From Desulfuromonas sp. SDB (GTDB taxonomy: Bacteria; SDB-A): a stretch of DNA of 43,445 nucleotides. The stretch covers positions 1 through 43,445 of the forward strand of contig LKUE01000391.1 in NCBI GenBank assembly GCA_001412365.1, given 5' to 3'. Shown here piece after piece: positions 1 to 9,351 of the stretch. How positions within the stretch are numbered: position 1 is the stretch's first letter; each line of letters begins with the position of its first letter. The notes beneath the pieces are model-generated. The model was not told where the DNA came from and did not search any database. It saw nothing but the letters and a program-made list of their open reading frames with translations. Both the position numbers and the translations under genes were made by a program.

Positions 1-28
1 ATATGTATAGAAAAAAATTTCATATTTC

Positions 29-57
29 TTGCATCTATGTTATTTTATAAATAAAAT
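29..57 (+). promoter_or_regulatory. Candidate sigma70 promoter of tldE operon
   Basis: TTGCAT and TAAAAT hexamers are separated by 17 bp in the gene-free first 127 bases. They are followed by an AT-rich leader and a GAGG-type ribosome binding site before tldE. AT-rich sequence makes chance matches common, so this is only a candidate. Confidence 0.3.
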
Positions 58-127
58 CAAATAAGTAATTTACATTGTTGTAATAAAGCAGTATAGATAT
101 TTTCATCAATCGGATAATGAGGTTAAG

Positions 128-1456
128 ATGAGTAAGCAAGAACAAACAATAATTGAAGATTTTTTTTCTAAAACTACTCAGTTACCCTGTGAAATTTTTT
201 TAACTTCCAGTAAGGTCGCTTCTACCAGATTTTCCAATAACGCCATCACTCAGAATGTTGAAGAATTTACCCAGGGGCTATCTTTAAGAATTTTAGATGG
301 TGTCAAAACCACCAGGGTTAGTTCCAATCAGTTTTCCCGTGATCAATTAGATGATTTATATTATCGGGCGGTAAAATTAAATGAATTTTCTCATCCTGAT
401 GAGGAATTACTTCCCCTATATGAACATAATCAAAAAAACATAGAAACAAATCACCCTGACTCCGGGGAAAGTTCCCCTGGTCACCGGGCTGAACTGGTCA
501 GTATAGTTGTGGACAAAGCAAAATCTGCCCGGTTAAATGCCGCCGGTATCATCTCCACTACTGAAAGTAAATTAACTATTGCCAATAACCGTGGATTGTT
601 CAAACAATCCCGGGAGAGGCAAAGCAATAGTTCAATTTCCATGATGAGTGATGAAGGATCGGGTTGGTCCGGAATTTGTAAGGTAAACTTAGAGGCAGGG
701 GATATTGAAAAATGTGCAAATAAATCAATTTCCCTGGCTTTAAAAAATACCCGCCAATCCAGTATTGAGCCAGGGGAATACACGGTAATACTGGAACCAG
801 CGGCAGTAGCGGATTTAATAAGATTTTTAAGTTACACTGGATTCAATGGTTTAGCTTTTGTGGAGGACCGCTCTTTTATGAGTGGAAAGCTGGATGAAAA
901 AATAATGGATGAAAAAATAACTATTTTCGATGACATCCACCACCTGTCTTTGCCCCTTAGAACCTTTGATTTCGAGGGAGTTGACACCTCTTCGGTAACT
1001 TTAATAGACCAGGGGATTGCCAAAGCAGTAGTCCACGATAGATCAACTGCATTTAAGACTGGCGGAAAAACCACCGGACATTCCTTGCCCCAGCCCAACA
1101 ATTTCGGTCCCATACCCAGAGCGGTTATAATTAAAGGAGGTTCCGGAGATTTGCAGAGTTTGATTAAAGCAACAGCCAAAGGAATTTTAGTTACCAGATT
1201 TCATTATACCAATTTATTGGATCCATTGAAAGTTACCGCCACCGGGATGACCAGAGATGGTTTGTTTTTAGTGGAACAGGGACAGATTACCACCGCCTTG
1301 AAAAATATGAGATTTACTGAAAGTATCCTAAAAGCTTTTAACCGAATTTCCGCAATTGGAAATGATCATGAACTTTTTTGGGGATTTTCCGGCTATAACT
1401 ATGTTCCTTCCATGAAAATCGCCAATTTTCATTTTTCCAGCCGGACTGAATTTTAA
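128..1456 (+). CDS. tldE: TldE/PmbA-family metalloprotease subunit
   Basis: This 442-residue protein belongs to the PmbA/TldE half of the TldD-TldE protease. In characterised systems that heterodimer degrades unfolded peptides and trims modified peptides such as microcins. It has the family layout: an N-terminal alpha/beta domain, then a C-terminal beta-rich domain with the late 'TGMTRDGLFLVEQG' stretch. It lacks an HExxxH metal motif, as expected for the non-catalytic E subunit. The ATG follows GAGGTTAAG at good spacing. The gene ends 9 bp before tldD, so the two are almost certainly co-transcribed and partner each other in the cytoplasm. A function in peptide maturation cannot be assigned because no substrate peptide gene is visible nearby. 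Family assignment is confident; the substrate is unknown. Confidence 0.88.
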   Translation: MSKQEQTIIEDFFSKTTQLPCEIFLTSSKVASTRFSNNAITQNVEEFTQGLSLRILDGVKTTRVSSNQFSRDQLDDLYYRAVKLNEFSHPDEELLPLYEHNQKNIETNHPDSGESSPGHRAELVSIVVDKAKSARLNAAGIISTTESKLTIANNRGLFKQSRERQSNSSISMMSDEGSGWSGICKVNLEAGDIEKCANKSISLALKNTRQSSIEPGEYTVILEPAAVADLIRFLSYTGFNGLAFVEDRSFMSGKLDEKIMDEKITIFDDIHHLSLPLRTFDFEGVDTSSVTLIDQGIAKAVVHDRSTAFKTGGKTTGHSLPQPNNFGPIPRAVIIKGGSGDLQSLIKATAKGILVTRFHYTNLLDPLKVTATGMTRDGLFLVEQGQITTALKNMRFTESILKAFNRISAIGNDHELFWGFSGYNYVPSMKIANFHFSSRTEF

Positions 1457-1465
1457 GGGGTATAA

Positions 1466-2941
1466 ATGAAAGAATTAACTGACATCGCTTTAAATACTGC
1501 TCAGATGAACGGCGCTCAATATGCAGACATCAGAATAATAATTGACCATCGTGAGAACATTACAGTTAGAAATAACCGCACCGTAGGATTAAATAAAATC
1601 GAAACCAGGGGATTTGGAGTTAGAGTAATCTGTGAGGGGTCTTGGGGATTTGCTTCATCCAGTGTGCTGAATCAGGAAAGCATAGTAGAAGTCACTAAAA
1701 GAGCGGTGGAAATTGCTAAAGCTTCTGCCTCGGTTAAACTTCAGGATGTAGAATTAGCCCCTCAGACGTCCCAGGTAGATTTTTGGCAGACTCCGGTTAT
1801 TATTGATCCTTTTCAAGTAGCCCTATCTGAGAAATTAGATCATTGTTATGAGGTCAACGGCATTCTATCCGCCCATCCCCAGATAAAGGTAGCCACCAGC
1901 AGCATGGATTTTTGGATGGAACATCAATGGTTTGCCTCTACAGAGGGGAGCTTCATTGAACAAAGACTTATTAAATCAGGAGGAGGCTGCTCAGCAAGAG
2001 CAGTTGGCAATCATGATGTTCAAATACGTTCTTACCCTTTAAATTTCCGGGGGCAGTTTTTATCTGCCGGCTACGAGATGATTCCTGCTTTAAAATTTGT
2101 GGAAAATGCAGAAAGAGTTAGGGATGAGGCGGTAGCTTTGCTTTCTGCGGATGAATGTCCATCCGGGAAAAAAGATTTAATTTTATCCGGATCCCAGTTA
2201 TACCTGCAAATACATGAATCAGTGGGGCATCCCAGTGAATTGGACAGAGTGCTGGGGTTTGAAGCAAACTATGCAGGAAGGTCATTTGCCACTGTGGATA
2301 AGCTTGATAATTTCAAATATGGCTCTGAACTGGTTAATTTAGTTGCAGACAACACCCTCCCCCAGGGACTTTCCACTGCCGGTTACGATGATGATGGAGT
2401 ACCCGCTCAAAGATGGTATATTGTTAAACAGGGAATATTATCCGGATATATGACCAATAGGGAAGTAGCTCCTTTGATCGGTCAAACCAGCAGCAGAGGA
2501 AGCAACCGGGCGGATGGATTTAATAATATTCCCATCGTCCGGATATCCAATCTAAGCTTATTACCGGGCAAAGGTAGTTTAAAGGACATTATTGCCGATA
2601 CCGAAGATGGCATATTGATGGATATGAATAAAAGCTGGTCTATTGACCAGATGAGACTAAATTTTCAGTTTGGAGTTGAATTAGCCTGGGAGATAAAAAA
2701 AGGGAAGAAAACCAGATTGTTGAAAAATGCCAATTACCAGGGAACTACCCCGGAATTCTGGGGTAATTGCGACTGGATTGCCGGACCGGAAGAATGGGTG
2801 CTGTGGGGAGTTAACAACTGCGGCAAAGGACAGCCCGGGCAGAGGGCGGAAATGTCCCATGGCTGTTCACCCGCCAGGTTTAAAAAGGTGACGGTGGGAG
2901 TGGGGAATGATTTTCTTATGTCTTCAACCGGAGTAGTATAG
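1466..2941 (+). CDS. tldD: TldD-family zinc metalloprotease
   Basis: This 491-residue protein is the catalytic partner of the upstream TldE. It carries the HExxxH metal-binding motif as HESVGH at about residues 250-255. The C-terminal half has typical TldD features, including 'DMNKSWSIDQMR' and a glycine-rich end. In known TldD/E proteases the zinc lies inside a closed heterodimer chamber that admits only extended peptides. The start is ATG preceded by 'AAGGGGTATAA', an acceptable ribosome binding site, 9 bp after tldE. Length matches the usual 450-500 residues. The product is predicted cytoplasmic, with no signal peptide. Function as a TldD/E peptidase is secure at family level; the natural substrate cannot be read from this window. 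Confidence 0.9.
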   Translation: MKELTDIALNTAQMNGAQYADIRIIIDHRENITVRNNRTVGLNKIETRGFGVRVICEGSWGFASSSVLNQESIVEVTKRAVEIAKASASVKLQDVELAPQTSQVDFWQTPVIIDPFQVALSEKLDHCYEVNGILSAHPQIKVATSSMDFWMEHQWFASTEGSFIEQRLIKSGGGCSARAVGNHDVQIRSYPLNFRGQFLSAGYEMIPALKFVENAERVRDEAVALLSADECPSGKKDLILSGSQLYLQIHESVGHPSELDRVLGFEANYAGRSFATVDKLDNFKYGSELVNLVADNTLPQGLSTAGYDDDGVPAQRWYIVKQGILSGYMTNREVAPLIGQTSSRGSNRADGFNNIPIVRISNLSLLPGKGSLKDIIADTEDGILMDMNKSWSIDQMRLNFQFGVELAWEIKKGKKTRLLKNANYQGTTPEFWGNCDWIAGPEEWVLWGVNNCGKGQPGQRAEMSHGCSPARFKKVTVGVGNDFLMSSTGVV

Positions 2942-2983
2942 GTTTATAAATAAATGAAAATATTAAAGTTAAAGGAGGGATAG

Positions 2984-4180
2984 ATGATCCAAATGCACTT
3001 TAATTTCAAGGACATATTTAGAGCAGGAAGATTAGGATTCAGTTTTAAGAAAATTTCTGCATCTCTGATCGGGTTGGTGATAATTACCTTGATCTACAAT
3101 ATATTTACCTACCTGGCATTGATAGTATCGGGAATTTCCTTCACTGAAATATGGCAGTTCATGAGGTTATTGCCAATTCCCCTGGGGATATCTCTGCCCT
3201 GGTATTCATGGCTTATCTGGGCAGGAGGAGTGGTTCTGTCCCTGTTAACTTTAGCGGTTACAGTAGGGGCAATTAGTAAAATTACTTTTGAACAGCTCCG
3301 GGGGGATGAGTTTTATGAAGTGAGCAAAGCGTACAAAGATGCTTTGAAATTATGGAAAAGTGCCTTCCTGTCCCCGGTATTTTTAGCTATTTTTATAATT
3401 TTTCTTTTATTGGTGGGAGTGGTATTCGGACAGATAGGCAAGATTCCGGTGGCGGGTCCCTGGATTGTGGGACTATTCTCCATTTTCCTTATCTTAGGCG
3501 CGTTCTTTATTGTATATCTCTGCTTGATTTTTGTTGTTTCTGTATTTATGTCTCCTACCATTGCCTTAACTACCAAAGGGGACAGTTTCGACACCTTGTT
3601 TGAAGTGTTCAGTGTAGCCAATGATCAGCCCTGGCGCTGGGTAATTTGGCAGATTTTAGTGGGTATTATTGCCCTGGTGGGAACCGCATTGTACAGCTTT
3701 GCTTTGAAATATACTTTCATGCTGATTAAATGGGCAATGCAAATACCCCAAGGGCAGGAATGGTGGAGTAAAATGTGGATGCTAGCCAGAGGAACTTTGC
3801 CTGCAGTTCCTCCCCAGCTTGATCCCTGGGTGAGTAGAATTTTCCCCGGAGCAGGATGGATACAGCCGATGGGAGGAGAAATAAGTCTAGGTCCCTTGGT
3901 CGGTGGCATATTATTAGCCATTGCCTTATATCTAGTGGTTTTGTCAATATTGGCACTGAAATTATCCATCTTCTCCGCCGGTCAAACTTTGATTTATGTG
4001 GTGTTGGTTAAAATTAAAGATGACCGCAATCTTCTGGAAACCAAGAAAAAGTGGTCTCTTGATGATGAAGACCTGGAAGATGAGGAATTTGAGGAAGAAA
4101 CCGAAGATGAACAGACTGAAGACGATGAAGACTCTTCCGGTGAACAAGACACTGAGGAAAAACCGGAGACAGAAGAATAA
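2984..4180 (+). CDS. Multi-pass inner-membrane protein with acidic tail
   Basis: This 398-residue protein was not recognised as a named family. It shows about six strongly hydrophobic segments, near residues 26-50, 72-97, 128-152, 157-186, 215-240 and 303-330. They are followed by a cytoplasmic-looking C-terminal tail of about 45 residues made almost entirely of Glu and Asp with some Thr and Ser. The ATG has a strong AAAGGAGGG ribosome binding site. It lies between tldD and an ABC ATPase gene (18 bp gap), so it may belong to the same transcript. It does not look like a binding-protein-dependent permease (no clear EAA loop), so pairing it with the downstream ATPase would be speculative. A role as a membrane scaffold or channel is possible but unsupported. 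Confidence 0.75.
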   Translation: MIQMHFNFKDIFRAGRLGFSFKKISASLIGLVIITLIYNIFTYLALIVSGISFTEIWQFMRLLPIPLGISLPWYSWLIWAGGVVLSLLTLAVTVGAISKITFEQLRGDEFYEVSKAYKDALKLWKSAFLSPVFLAIFIIFLLLVGVVFGQIGKIPVAGPWIVGLFSIFLILGAFFIVYLCLIFVVSVFMSPTIALTTKGDSFDTLFEVFSVANDQPWRWVIWQILVGIIALVGTALYSFALKYTFMLIKWAMQIPQGQEWWSKMWMLARGTLPAVPPQLDPWVSRIFPGAGWIQPMGGEISLGPLVGGILLAIALYLVVLSILALKLSIFSAGQTLIYVVLVKIKDDRNLLETKKKWSLDDEDLEDEEFEEETEDEQTEDDEDSSGEQDTEEKPETEE

Positions 4181-4198
4181 CTTTAATTCATATTTTAT

Positions 4199-5293
4199 AT
4201 GTCCTTTCTAAAACTAACCGAAGTTAGTAAAACCTTCGGCAGCACCAGAGCTTTGGAGCCACTGAGCCTGGAGGTTGCCGAAGGTGAATTTGTAGTGCTG
4301 GTTGGACCCTCCGGATGTGGAAAATCAACCCTGCTCAGGATAATTGCAGGATTGGAAAAAGCTACTACCGGAAAAATTTTTTTAGATCAGCGGTGTATAA
4401 ATGAATTGGAGCCAGGGCAAAGAGATATTGCCATGGTTTTTCAAAATTATGCCCTATACCCCCACATGAAGGTTAAGGATAATTTATCTTTTGCTTTAAA
4501 ACTAAGGCATTATTCCAGGCAGGAGATTAGCCATCGAACTCAAGAAGCTTCTGAATTGCTGGGAATTGCTGAAATGATGAACAGGTATCCTCGGGAACTG
4601 TCCGGAGGGGAACGTCAAAGAGTGGCAGTGGGGAGAGCTATTGTCAGACATCCAAAAATATTTTTGTTCGATGAACCTCTATCCAATTTAGACGCCAAAT
4701 TAAGAGTTCAGATGAGATCGGAAATATCCAGGCTGCATAAGAAACTTGAAGTTACCATGATATATGTTACCCATGATCAAACCGAAGCGATGACCATGGG
4801 AGACCGGATTGTAGTTTTAAAAGCGGATAAACAAAAACAGCAGGGGGGAACCATACAGCAGATAGGCACTCCTATGGAATTATATCATACCCCTGAAAAT
4901 AAATTTGTAGCTGAATTTATCGGGTCACCCGCTATGAATATTATCGACAAGGTAAAATTAAATGACCAGGGAAAAGTGGAGACTGATGCAATCCCCAATT
5001 TAATTTATAATACAGTAAATTCAAAAGGGACCTCCACGGTGGATATTGGATTTCGTCCGGAGAAGGTTGATTTGATTAGATCAGCAGGATCATCAAAAGG
5101 GGTGGAAATGGATATTGAATTGGTGGAGAGAATGGGTTCGGAAACTATTCTCCACCTGTCCACAGGTCCAGTAAATATAACTGCAGTAGTATATGAGACT
5201 TTGGATTTCAAGGTAGGTGAGAAAATTCGGATTGGGGTTGATGCAAAAAATCTGTTTTTATTCGATCCAGCCAGCGGAAAGGTCTTGTATTGA
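4199..5293 (+). CDS. ABC transporter ATPase, sugar type (MsmX/UgpC-like)
   Basis: This 364-residue ATPase has a Walker A (GPSGCGKST near residue 36), the signature LSGGERQRVAVGRA near 134, a Walker B with catalytic Glu (FLFDEPLSNLD) and an H-loop in 'VTHDQTEAMTMGD'. A C-terminal TOBE-like extension (about 250-364) is typical of the MalK/UgpC/MsmX branch that energises carbohydrate or glycerol-phosphate importers. No permease or solute-binding protein gene is present here, so it may serve permeases encoded elsewhere, as MsmX does in Bacillus. The ATG lacks an obvious ribosome binding site at normal distance. Its TGA overlaps the TTG start of the HPr gene, suggesting translational coupling with the PTS genes. 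The exact substrate is unknown. Confidence 0.9.
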   Translation: MSFLKLTEVSKTFGSTRALEPLSLEVAEGEFVVLVGPSGCGKSTLLRIIAGLEKATTGKIFLDQRCINELEPGQRDIAMVFQNYALYPHMKVKDNLSFALKLRHYSRQEISHRTQEASELLGIAEMMNRYPRELSGGERQRVAVGRAIVRHPKIFLFDEPLSNLDAKLRVQMRSEISRLHKKLEVTMIYVTHDQTEAMTMGDRIVVLKADKQKQQGGTIQQIGTPMELYHTPENKFVAEFIGSPAMNIIDKVKLNDQGKVETDAIPNLIYNTVNSKGTSTVDIGFRPEKVDLIRSAGSSKGVEMDIELVERMGSETILHLSTGPVNITAVVYETLDFKVGEKIRIGVDAKNLFLFDPASGKVLY

Positions 5294-5556
5294 TAAAGCA
5301 AAATTTGGAAGTGGTTAATACTTTAGGTATACACGCCAGACCAGCTGCTTTAATCGTAAAAACTGCAAACAACTACAATTGTTCAGTGTTTCTGGAAAAA
5401 GATGGAATTAAAGTGGATGCTAAAAGTGTTTTAGGAGTTATGATGCTTGCCGCTCCTAAAGGATCCTCAATTACTGCAGAAATAAGTGGTGATGATGAGC
5501 AGCAGTGTTTAGAAGCGCTGGAGGAGATTTTTGCCCAGGGCTTTAATGAAGACTGA
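5290..5556 (+). CDS. ptsH: HPr phosphocarrier protein
   Basis: This 88-residue HPr accepts a phosphate from Enzyme I on His15, inside the motif GIHARPAA, and normally passes it to EIIA domains. Ser46 is also present in the context AKSVLGVMML, which is the site used by HPr kinase in Gram-positive and some Gram-negative bacteria. The start is TTG, overlapping the TGA of the preceding ABC ATPase by four bases. Enzyme I follows after 14 bp. No EII permease is encoded in the window, so the pair may serve regulation rather than sugar uptake. Family identity is certain from the two phosphorylation sites and the length. Confidence 0.94.
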   Translation: MIKQNLEVVNTLGIHARPAALIVKTANNYNCSVFLEKDGIKVDAKSVLGVMMLAAPKGSSITAEISGDDEQQCLEALEEIFAQGFNED

Positions 5557-5570
5557 AGGTTAAAAAAAAG

Positions 5571-7322
5571 ATGAGTACTGAACAAAAAAGCGAAATAGTT
5601 AAAATAGGTATTTCCATAAGTCCGGGAGTGGCAATCTGTCCTGCTTTTGTGTACCGGGTGCTGAAATATCAGGATAAAAGACAGGATACCCAGATTTCCG
5701 ATCAGGAAGTGACCAAACAGATCAAGAAATTGTCTTTTGCTATAAGTCACGCCAAAGCTACTATAAATATGCAGAGAAACCGGATGATTGGGAAGACCAA
5801 GAAATATCATCTGGGTATATTTGAATTTCAAACCTATCTGTTAGAGGATAGTTCTTTTATTGAAAAAATTAAAACTGCCATCAGTGAACAGAAAATTACT
5901 GCATATCAGGCAGTGATTGAAGTTACCAATGACTTAGCTCAAAAAATGAAACAAACTTTTGAAGATATAAAGGATGTGGGGAATTTAATATGTTCATTTC
6001 TCAGCGATGAGGAAACTTATCTGACTTCCATTCCTGAGAACAAACCGTTTATCTTTGTTTCCGATATCTTAACTCCATCCATAGTATCATTTTTAATAAA
6101 CAGCGAGGTGCAGGGGGTAATTACGGAGTTAGGGGGAAAAACATCCCATGCGGTAATATTATCTGAAAGTCTGAGGGTGCCGGTTGTTGTCAATACTCCC
6201 GGTATTACCGTAGAGGTTCAAAATGAGGATATTATCGGCATGGATGGTGACTGCGGTAAAATTGTGGTTAATCCTACTCCCCGCAGACTTAAAGCATTTG
6301 AACGGCTTCAGAAATGGCATAATCGCTACACCCGGAGGATTCAACGAGATGCCCATAAACAAGCACGTACTGATGATAAATACAAGATAAAAATTTGGGC
6401 TAATATTGAGTTGGTTTCTGAACTCGATTATGTCATTGACTCCGGGGCAGAAGGTATAGGTTTGTACCGCACCGAGTTTTTATTTTTGGAAAATCCCCAT
6501 AAAAGTCCGGATATCAACGAACAGTATGAAATTTACCGGGAGGTGGTCACCAAGATGGATGGGCGACCGGTTACTTTTAGAATATTAGATATTGGGGCGG
6601 ATAAAATTCCTTATTTTATAAATGGAAAAAAAGTTGATTGGGCAGAAGAGCCTAATCCTGCTTTAGGTTACCGGGGAGTTAGATTACTGAGGGGACACCG
6701 GGATGAAATCATTCTCCCTCAACTAAAGGCAATATTAAAAGCTTCAGCTTATGGCCCGGTAAAAATTATGCTGCCCATGGTTTCTCTGGTGGAAGAAGCA
6801 ATGGATTTTAAATTACTGGTGGAAGAGGCAGTTAAAAGTCTGGGTAAAGAAGCTCCCCGCCGAAAGCCGCCCTTGGGAATTATGCTGGAAACTCCTTCCT
6901 CGGTGTTATTAATTGATAAATTTGCCAAATATATGGATTTCTTCTCCATTGGCACTAATGATTTAACCCAATATGTACTGGCAGTTGATCGTAATAATGC
7001 TCAAGTTGCCTATATGTGGGATCATTATCATCCTGCAGTATTGAAGCTGGTGTCTGATTCCATTGTCTATGCCCGGGAAAACAAAAAATTAATCAGCATC
7101 TGTGGAGAAGCAGCCGGCGATCCTTATCTGGCTGCCCTGTTCATTGGACTGGGAGCTAATATCCTGAGTATATCACCGGCTAAAGTAGCAGAATTAAAAC
7201 ACTACATCCGGCAATGGAATCAACAGCAGTTAAAAGAAATTGCTGCTGAAGTTATCAATTACCAGTCAGCTCAGGAGGTTAGGACATTCTTAAAAAGGAA
7301 GGTAAAAGTTGGGATATTGTAA
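5571..7322 (+). CDS. ptsI: PTS Enzyme I (PEP-protein phosphotransferase)
   Basis: This 583-residue Enzyme I takes phosphate from phosphoenolpyruvate onto an active-site His and passes it to HPr. The His lies at about residue 193 in GGKTSHAVI. The C-terminal PEP-binding TIM barrel shows 'GLYRTEFLF', 'FFSIGTNDLTQY' and the 'CGEAAGD' cysteine loop used in PEP chemistry. Length and domain order (EIN-like, swivelling His domain, PEP barrel) match full-length Enzyme I. The next gene starts inside its 3' end, so the cluster is translationally tight. No EIIA, EIIB or EIIC is seen. The system could be an incomplete, regulatory PTS, or EIIs may sit elsewhere. Confidence 0.94.
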   Translation: MSTEQKSEIVKIGISISPGVAICPAFVYRVLKYQDKRQDTQISDQEVTKQIKKLSFAISHAKATINMQRNRMIGKTKKYHLGIFEFQTYLLEDSSFIEKIKTAISEQKITAYQAVIEVTNDLAQKMKQTFEDIKDVGNLICSFLSDEETYLTSIPENKPFIFVSDILTPSIVSFLINSEVQGVITELGGKTSHAVILSESLRVPVVVNTPGITVEVQNEDIIGMDGDCGKIVVNPTPRRLKAFERLQKWHNRYTRRIQRDAHKQARTDDKYKIKIWANIELVSELDYVIDSGAEGIGLYRTEFLFLENPHKSPDINEQYEIYREVVTKMDGRPVTFRILDIGADKIPYFINGKKVDWAEEPNPALGYRGVRLLRGHRDEIILPQLKAILKASAYGPVKIMLPMVSLVEEAMDFKLLVEEAVKSLGKEAPRRKPPLGIMLETPSSVLLIDKFAKYMDFFSIGTNDLTQYVLAVDRNNAQVAYMWDHYHPAVLKLVSDSIVYARENKKLISICGEAAGDPYLAALFIGLGANILSISPAKVAELKHYIRQWNQQQLKEIAAEVINYQSAQEVRTFLKRKVKVGIL

Positions 7323-8307
7323 ACCTAATCAAATGGAGAAATGGATTGATCAATGGGGAAATGATTTAATTGGAGGATATCGAAAGTCAACTGAACTGAA
7401 TATTGCTCCCTGCAATCTAATGTTGTGCTGGGGTATGGGGGGCAGCGGAATAGGAGGCAGGATAATTGCGGACATAACCAACCATCAAGGAAAGAAGCCG
7501 GTAATTGCCTCCGGTGGATACAGATTGCCTTGCTGGGTAAACCGGAATGTATTGTTTGTATCAGTAAGTTATTCGGGGAACACTGAAGAAACTATTAATG
7601 CTTTTGAACAGGCTATTAAAACAGGAGCTAAGGTAGTGGTTTTAACTTCAGGAGGACAGTTAAAAAAATTTGCAGATCAGTATCAGCTGGAACAACTTCA
7701 GCTTCAGGGGGGGAGAGCTCCCCGGGCTAATATTGGTGAAATATTAGGTGCTCTGATGGGAATTGCGGAAAAAGCGCATATCATTGATATTGATTATACC
7801 TATATCCAGAAATTAACTGAGGAAATTAACACCTCTCTTGATCAGCAGTTCAAGTCCCTGGATCAAATTACTCCTTTAACTGAACATAAAAATATATATA
7901 TAGTAGTTCCGGAAAAATTCAGCGGGGTGGGTTTGAGATGGGTAACTCAACTAAATGAAAACGCTAAAATTCCCGCCCAAACTTTAATTCTTCCTGAAAT
8001 GAATCATAATTTCATTGTGGGGAGGATTACTCAGCCCAGTTTGTTTATCCTGGTCAGCGCGGAGCAATTTGAAACCAGAAGAGAGCTTAAACGGAAGTCA
8101 GTTACCCGCAAAGTATTGCTGCAGGAAAGCAAAAATATCCAGGTGGAGGAGTTAAAGATAAGCGGTTCTGATTTTATATCCACCTATATCCATATGCTGG
8201 TGTGGGGTGATATTTTTAGCATAAAAATGGCTGAAAAATTAGATGAAGACCCCCTGCCTATAGAGATGATTGATAAACTGAAGATGATGATGAAAGGTGA
8301 AGGATAA
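7309..8307 (+). CDS. Bifunctional phosphoglucose/phosphomannose isomerase
   Basis: This 332-residue SIS-domain protein matches the small bifunctional PGI/PMI family known from archaea and some bacteria, which interconverts fructose-6-phosphate with glucose-6-phosphate and mannose-6-phosphate. Visible motifs are WGMGGSGIGG near the N terminus, VSYSGNTEET in the first SIS domain, and MNHNFIVG in the second, close to the family's NHN active-site segment. The chosen TTG start lies within the last codons of ptsI and has an AGGAAGG ribosome binding site about 6-7 bases upstream. An ATG eight codons later has no such site. Position after Enzyme I and before a sugar nucleotidyltransferase fits entry into central and envelope sugar metabolism. 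Confidence 0.87.
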   Translation: MGYCKPNQMEKWIDQWGNDLIGGYRKSTELNIAPCNLMLCWGMGGSGIGGRIIADITNHQGKKPVIASGGYRLPCWVNRNVLFVSVSYSGNTEETINAFEQAIKTGAKVVVLTSGGQLKKFADQYQLEQLQLQGGRAPRANIGEILGALMGIAEKAHIIDIDYTYIQKLTEEINTSLDQQFKSLDQITPLTEHKNIYIVVPEKFSGVGLRWVTQLNENAKIPAQTLILPEMNHNFIVGRITQPSLFILVSAEQFETRRELKRKSVTRKVLLQESKNIQVEELKISGSDFISTYIHMLVWGDIFSIKMAEKLDEDPLPIEMIDKLKMMMKGEG

Positions 8308-8367
8308 ACTATGTTTAGCTTTCCCCGGTTAAATTAACTATAATTTATAAATTTAAGAGGAGTATTT

Positions 8368-9342
8368 TTGAGAGTAGTAATACCTGCTGCAGGAATAGGA
8401 AAAAGACTTAGACCCCATACCCATACCGTCCCCAAAGTATTGCTGCGATTGGCGGGAAAACCAATGCTGGGTCATATTATGGATTTATTAGATGGTTTTG
8501 ATATATCTGAAATAGTTTTTGTCATCGGCTATAAAAGCGAATTGGTAAAACAGTATTTACAGCAAAATTATTCTCAGTATAATCTGAAGTTCATCTATCA
8601 GCAGAAGAGATTAGGTTTAGGTCATGCTATTTACTCTACGGGGGTATCCGATGAGGATACCCTTATAATTCTGGGAGATACAATATTTAGAGCTGATTTA
8701 AGCAGGGTAATCGAGTCAGGAAAAAACTCTATAGGTGTAGCGGAAGTGGAAGATCCCCGCAGATTTGGAGTAGTGCAGCTGGATAAGGACGGCAAAGTAT
8801 CCAGGTTAGTTGAAAAACCAGCCCATCCTCCTACTAATTTGGCAGTGGTGGGAGTCTATTACCTAAAGGACTATGACCTGCTGGGCAGGGCTTTAAATCA
8901 AATAATATCTGAAAATATCAAGAGTTCCGGGGAATATCAATTAACTGATGCTCTGCAATTAATGGTAGATGAAGGAATTGAATTTTCAACATTTCCCATC
9001 GTCAAGTGGCTGGATTGCGGAAAACCGGAAACTATGTTGGAAACTCAGAAGGTGTTATTAAACGAAAATTCCCAGGAAGTTAACATCCCCGGTTCCATAA
9101 TCATTCCCCCAGTGTATGTCTCACCCAATACCCAGGTGGAAAATTCAGTGCTGGGTCCCTACGTGGATATTGCCTCGGGATGCCGGATAAAAAATTGTGT
9201 TTTATCCAATGCTATAATTGGTGAGGATGCGGTGGTGGAAAATGCAGTGTTACAAAAATCTATTGTGGGCAATGAAGTAGTTTACTGTTTACGCCCGGTT
9301 GAAATCAACTTGGGCGACGGATCTCAGATTATCAGCAGTTAG
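8368..9342 (+). CDS. Sugar-1-phosphate nucleotidyltransferase with left-handed beta-helix
   Basis: This 324-residue enzyme begins with the nucleotidyltransferase loop AAGIGKRLRPHT followed by VPKVLL, as in glucose-1-phosphate thymidylyl- and uridylyltransferases. The catalytic alpha/beta domain covers about residues 1-230. The C terminus (about 240-310) has hexapeptide-like repeats (VLGPYVDIASG, VLSNAIIGED, VLQKSIVGNE), giving a left-handed beta-helix as in long-form RmlA/GlmU-like proteins. It would make an NDP-sugar for envelope polysaccharide. The nucleotide and sugar are not certain from sequence alone. The start is TTG with an excellent AAGAGGAG ribosome binding site 5 bases upstream. 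metK follows after 9 bp. Confidence 0.85.
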   Translation: MRVVIPAAGIGKRLRPHTHTVPKVLLRLAGKPMLGHIMDLLDGFDISEIVFVIGYKSELVKQYLQQNYSQYNLKFIYQQKRLGLGHAIYSTGVSDEDTLIILGDTIFRADLSRVIESGKNSIGVAEVEDPRRFGVVQLDKDGKVSRLVEKPAHPPTNLAVVGVYYLKDYDLLGRALNQIISENIKSSGEYQLTDALQLMVDEGIEFSTFPIVKWLDCGKPETMLETQKVLLNENSQEVNIPGSIIIPPVYVSPNTQVENSVLGPYVDIASGCRIKNCVLSNAIIGEDAVVENAVLQKSIVGNEVVYCLRPVEINLGDGSQIISS

Positions 9343-9351
9343 GGAGGAAAA

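Noticed and set aside
3313-3969. Antisense ORFs inside the membrane-protein gene
   Set aside because: They are shadows of the real gene in other frames, with no ribosome binding sites or family features.
9343-9351. SAM riboswitch upstream of metK
   Set aside because: Only nine bases separate metK from the preceding gene.
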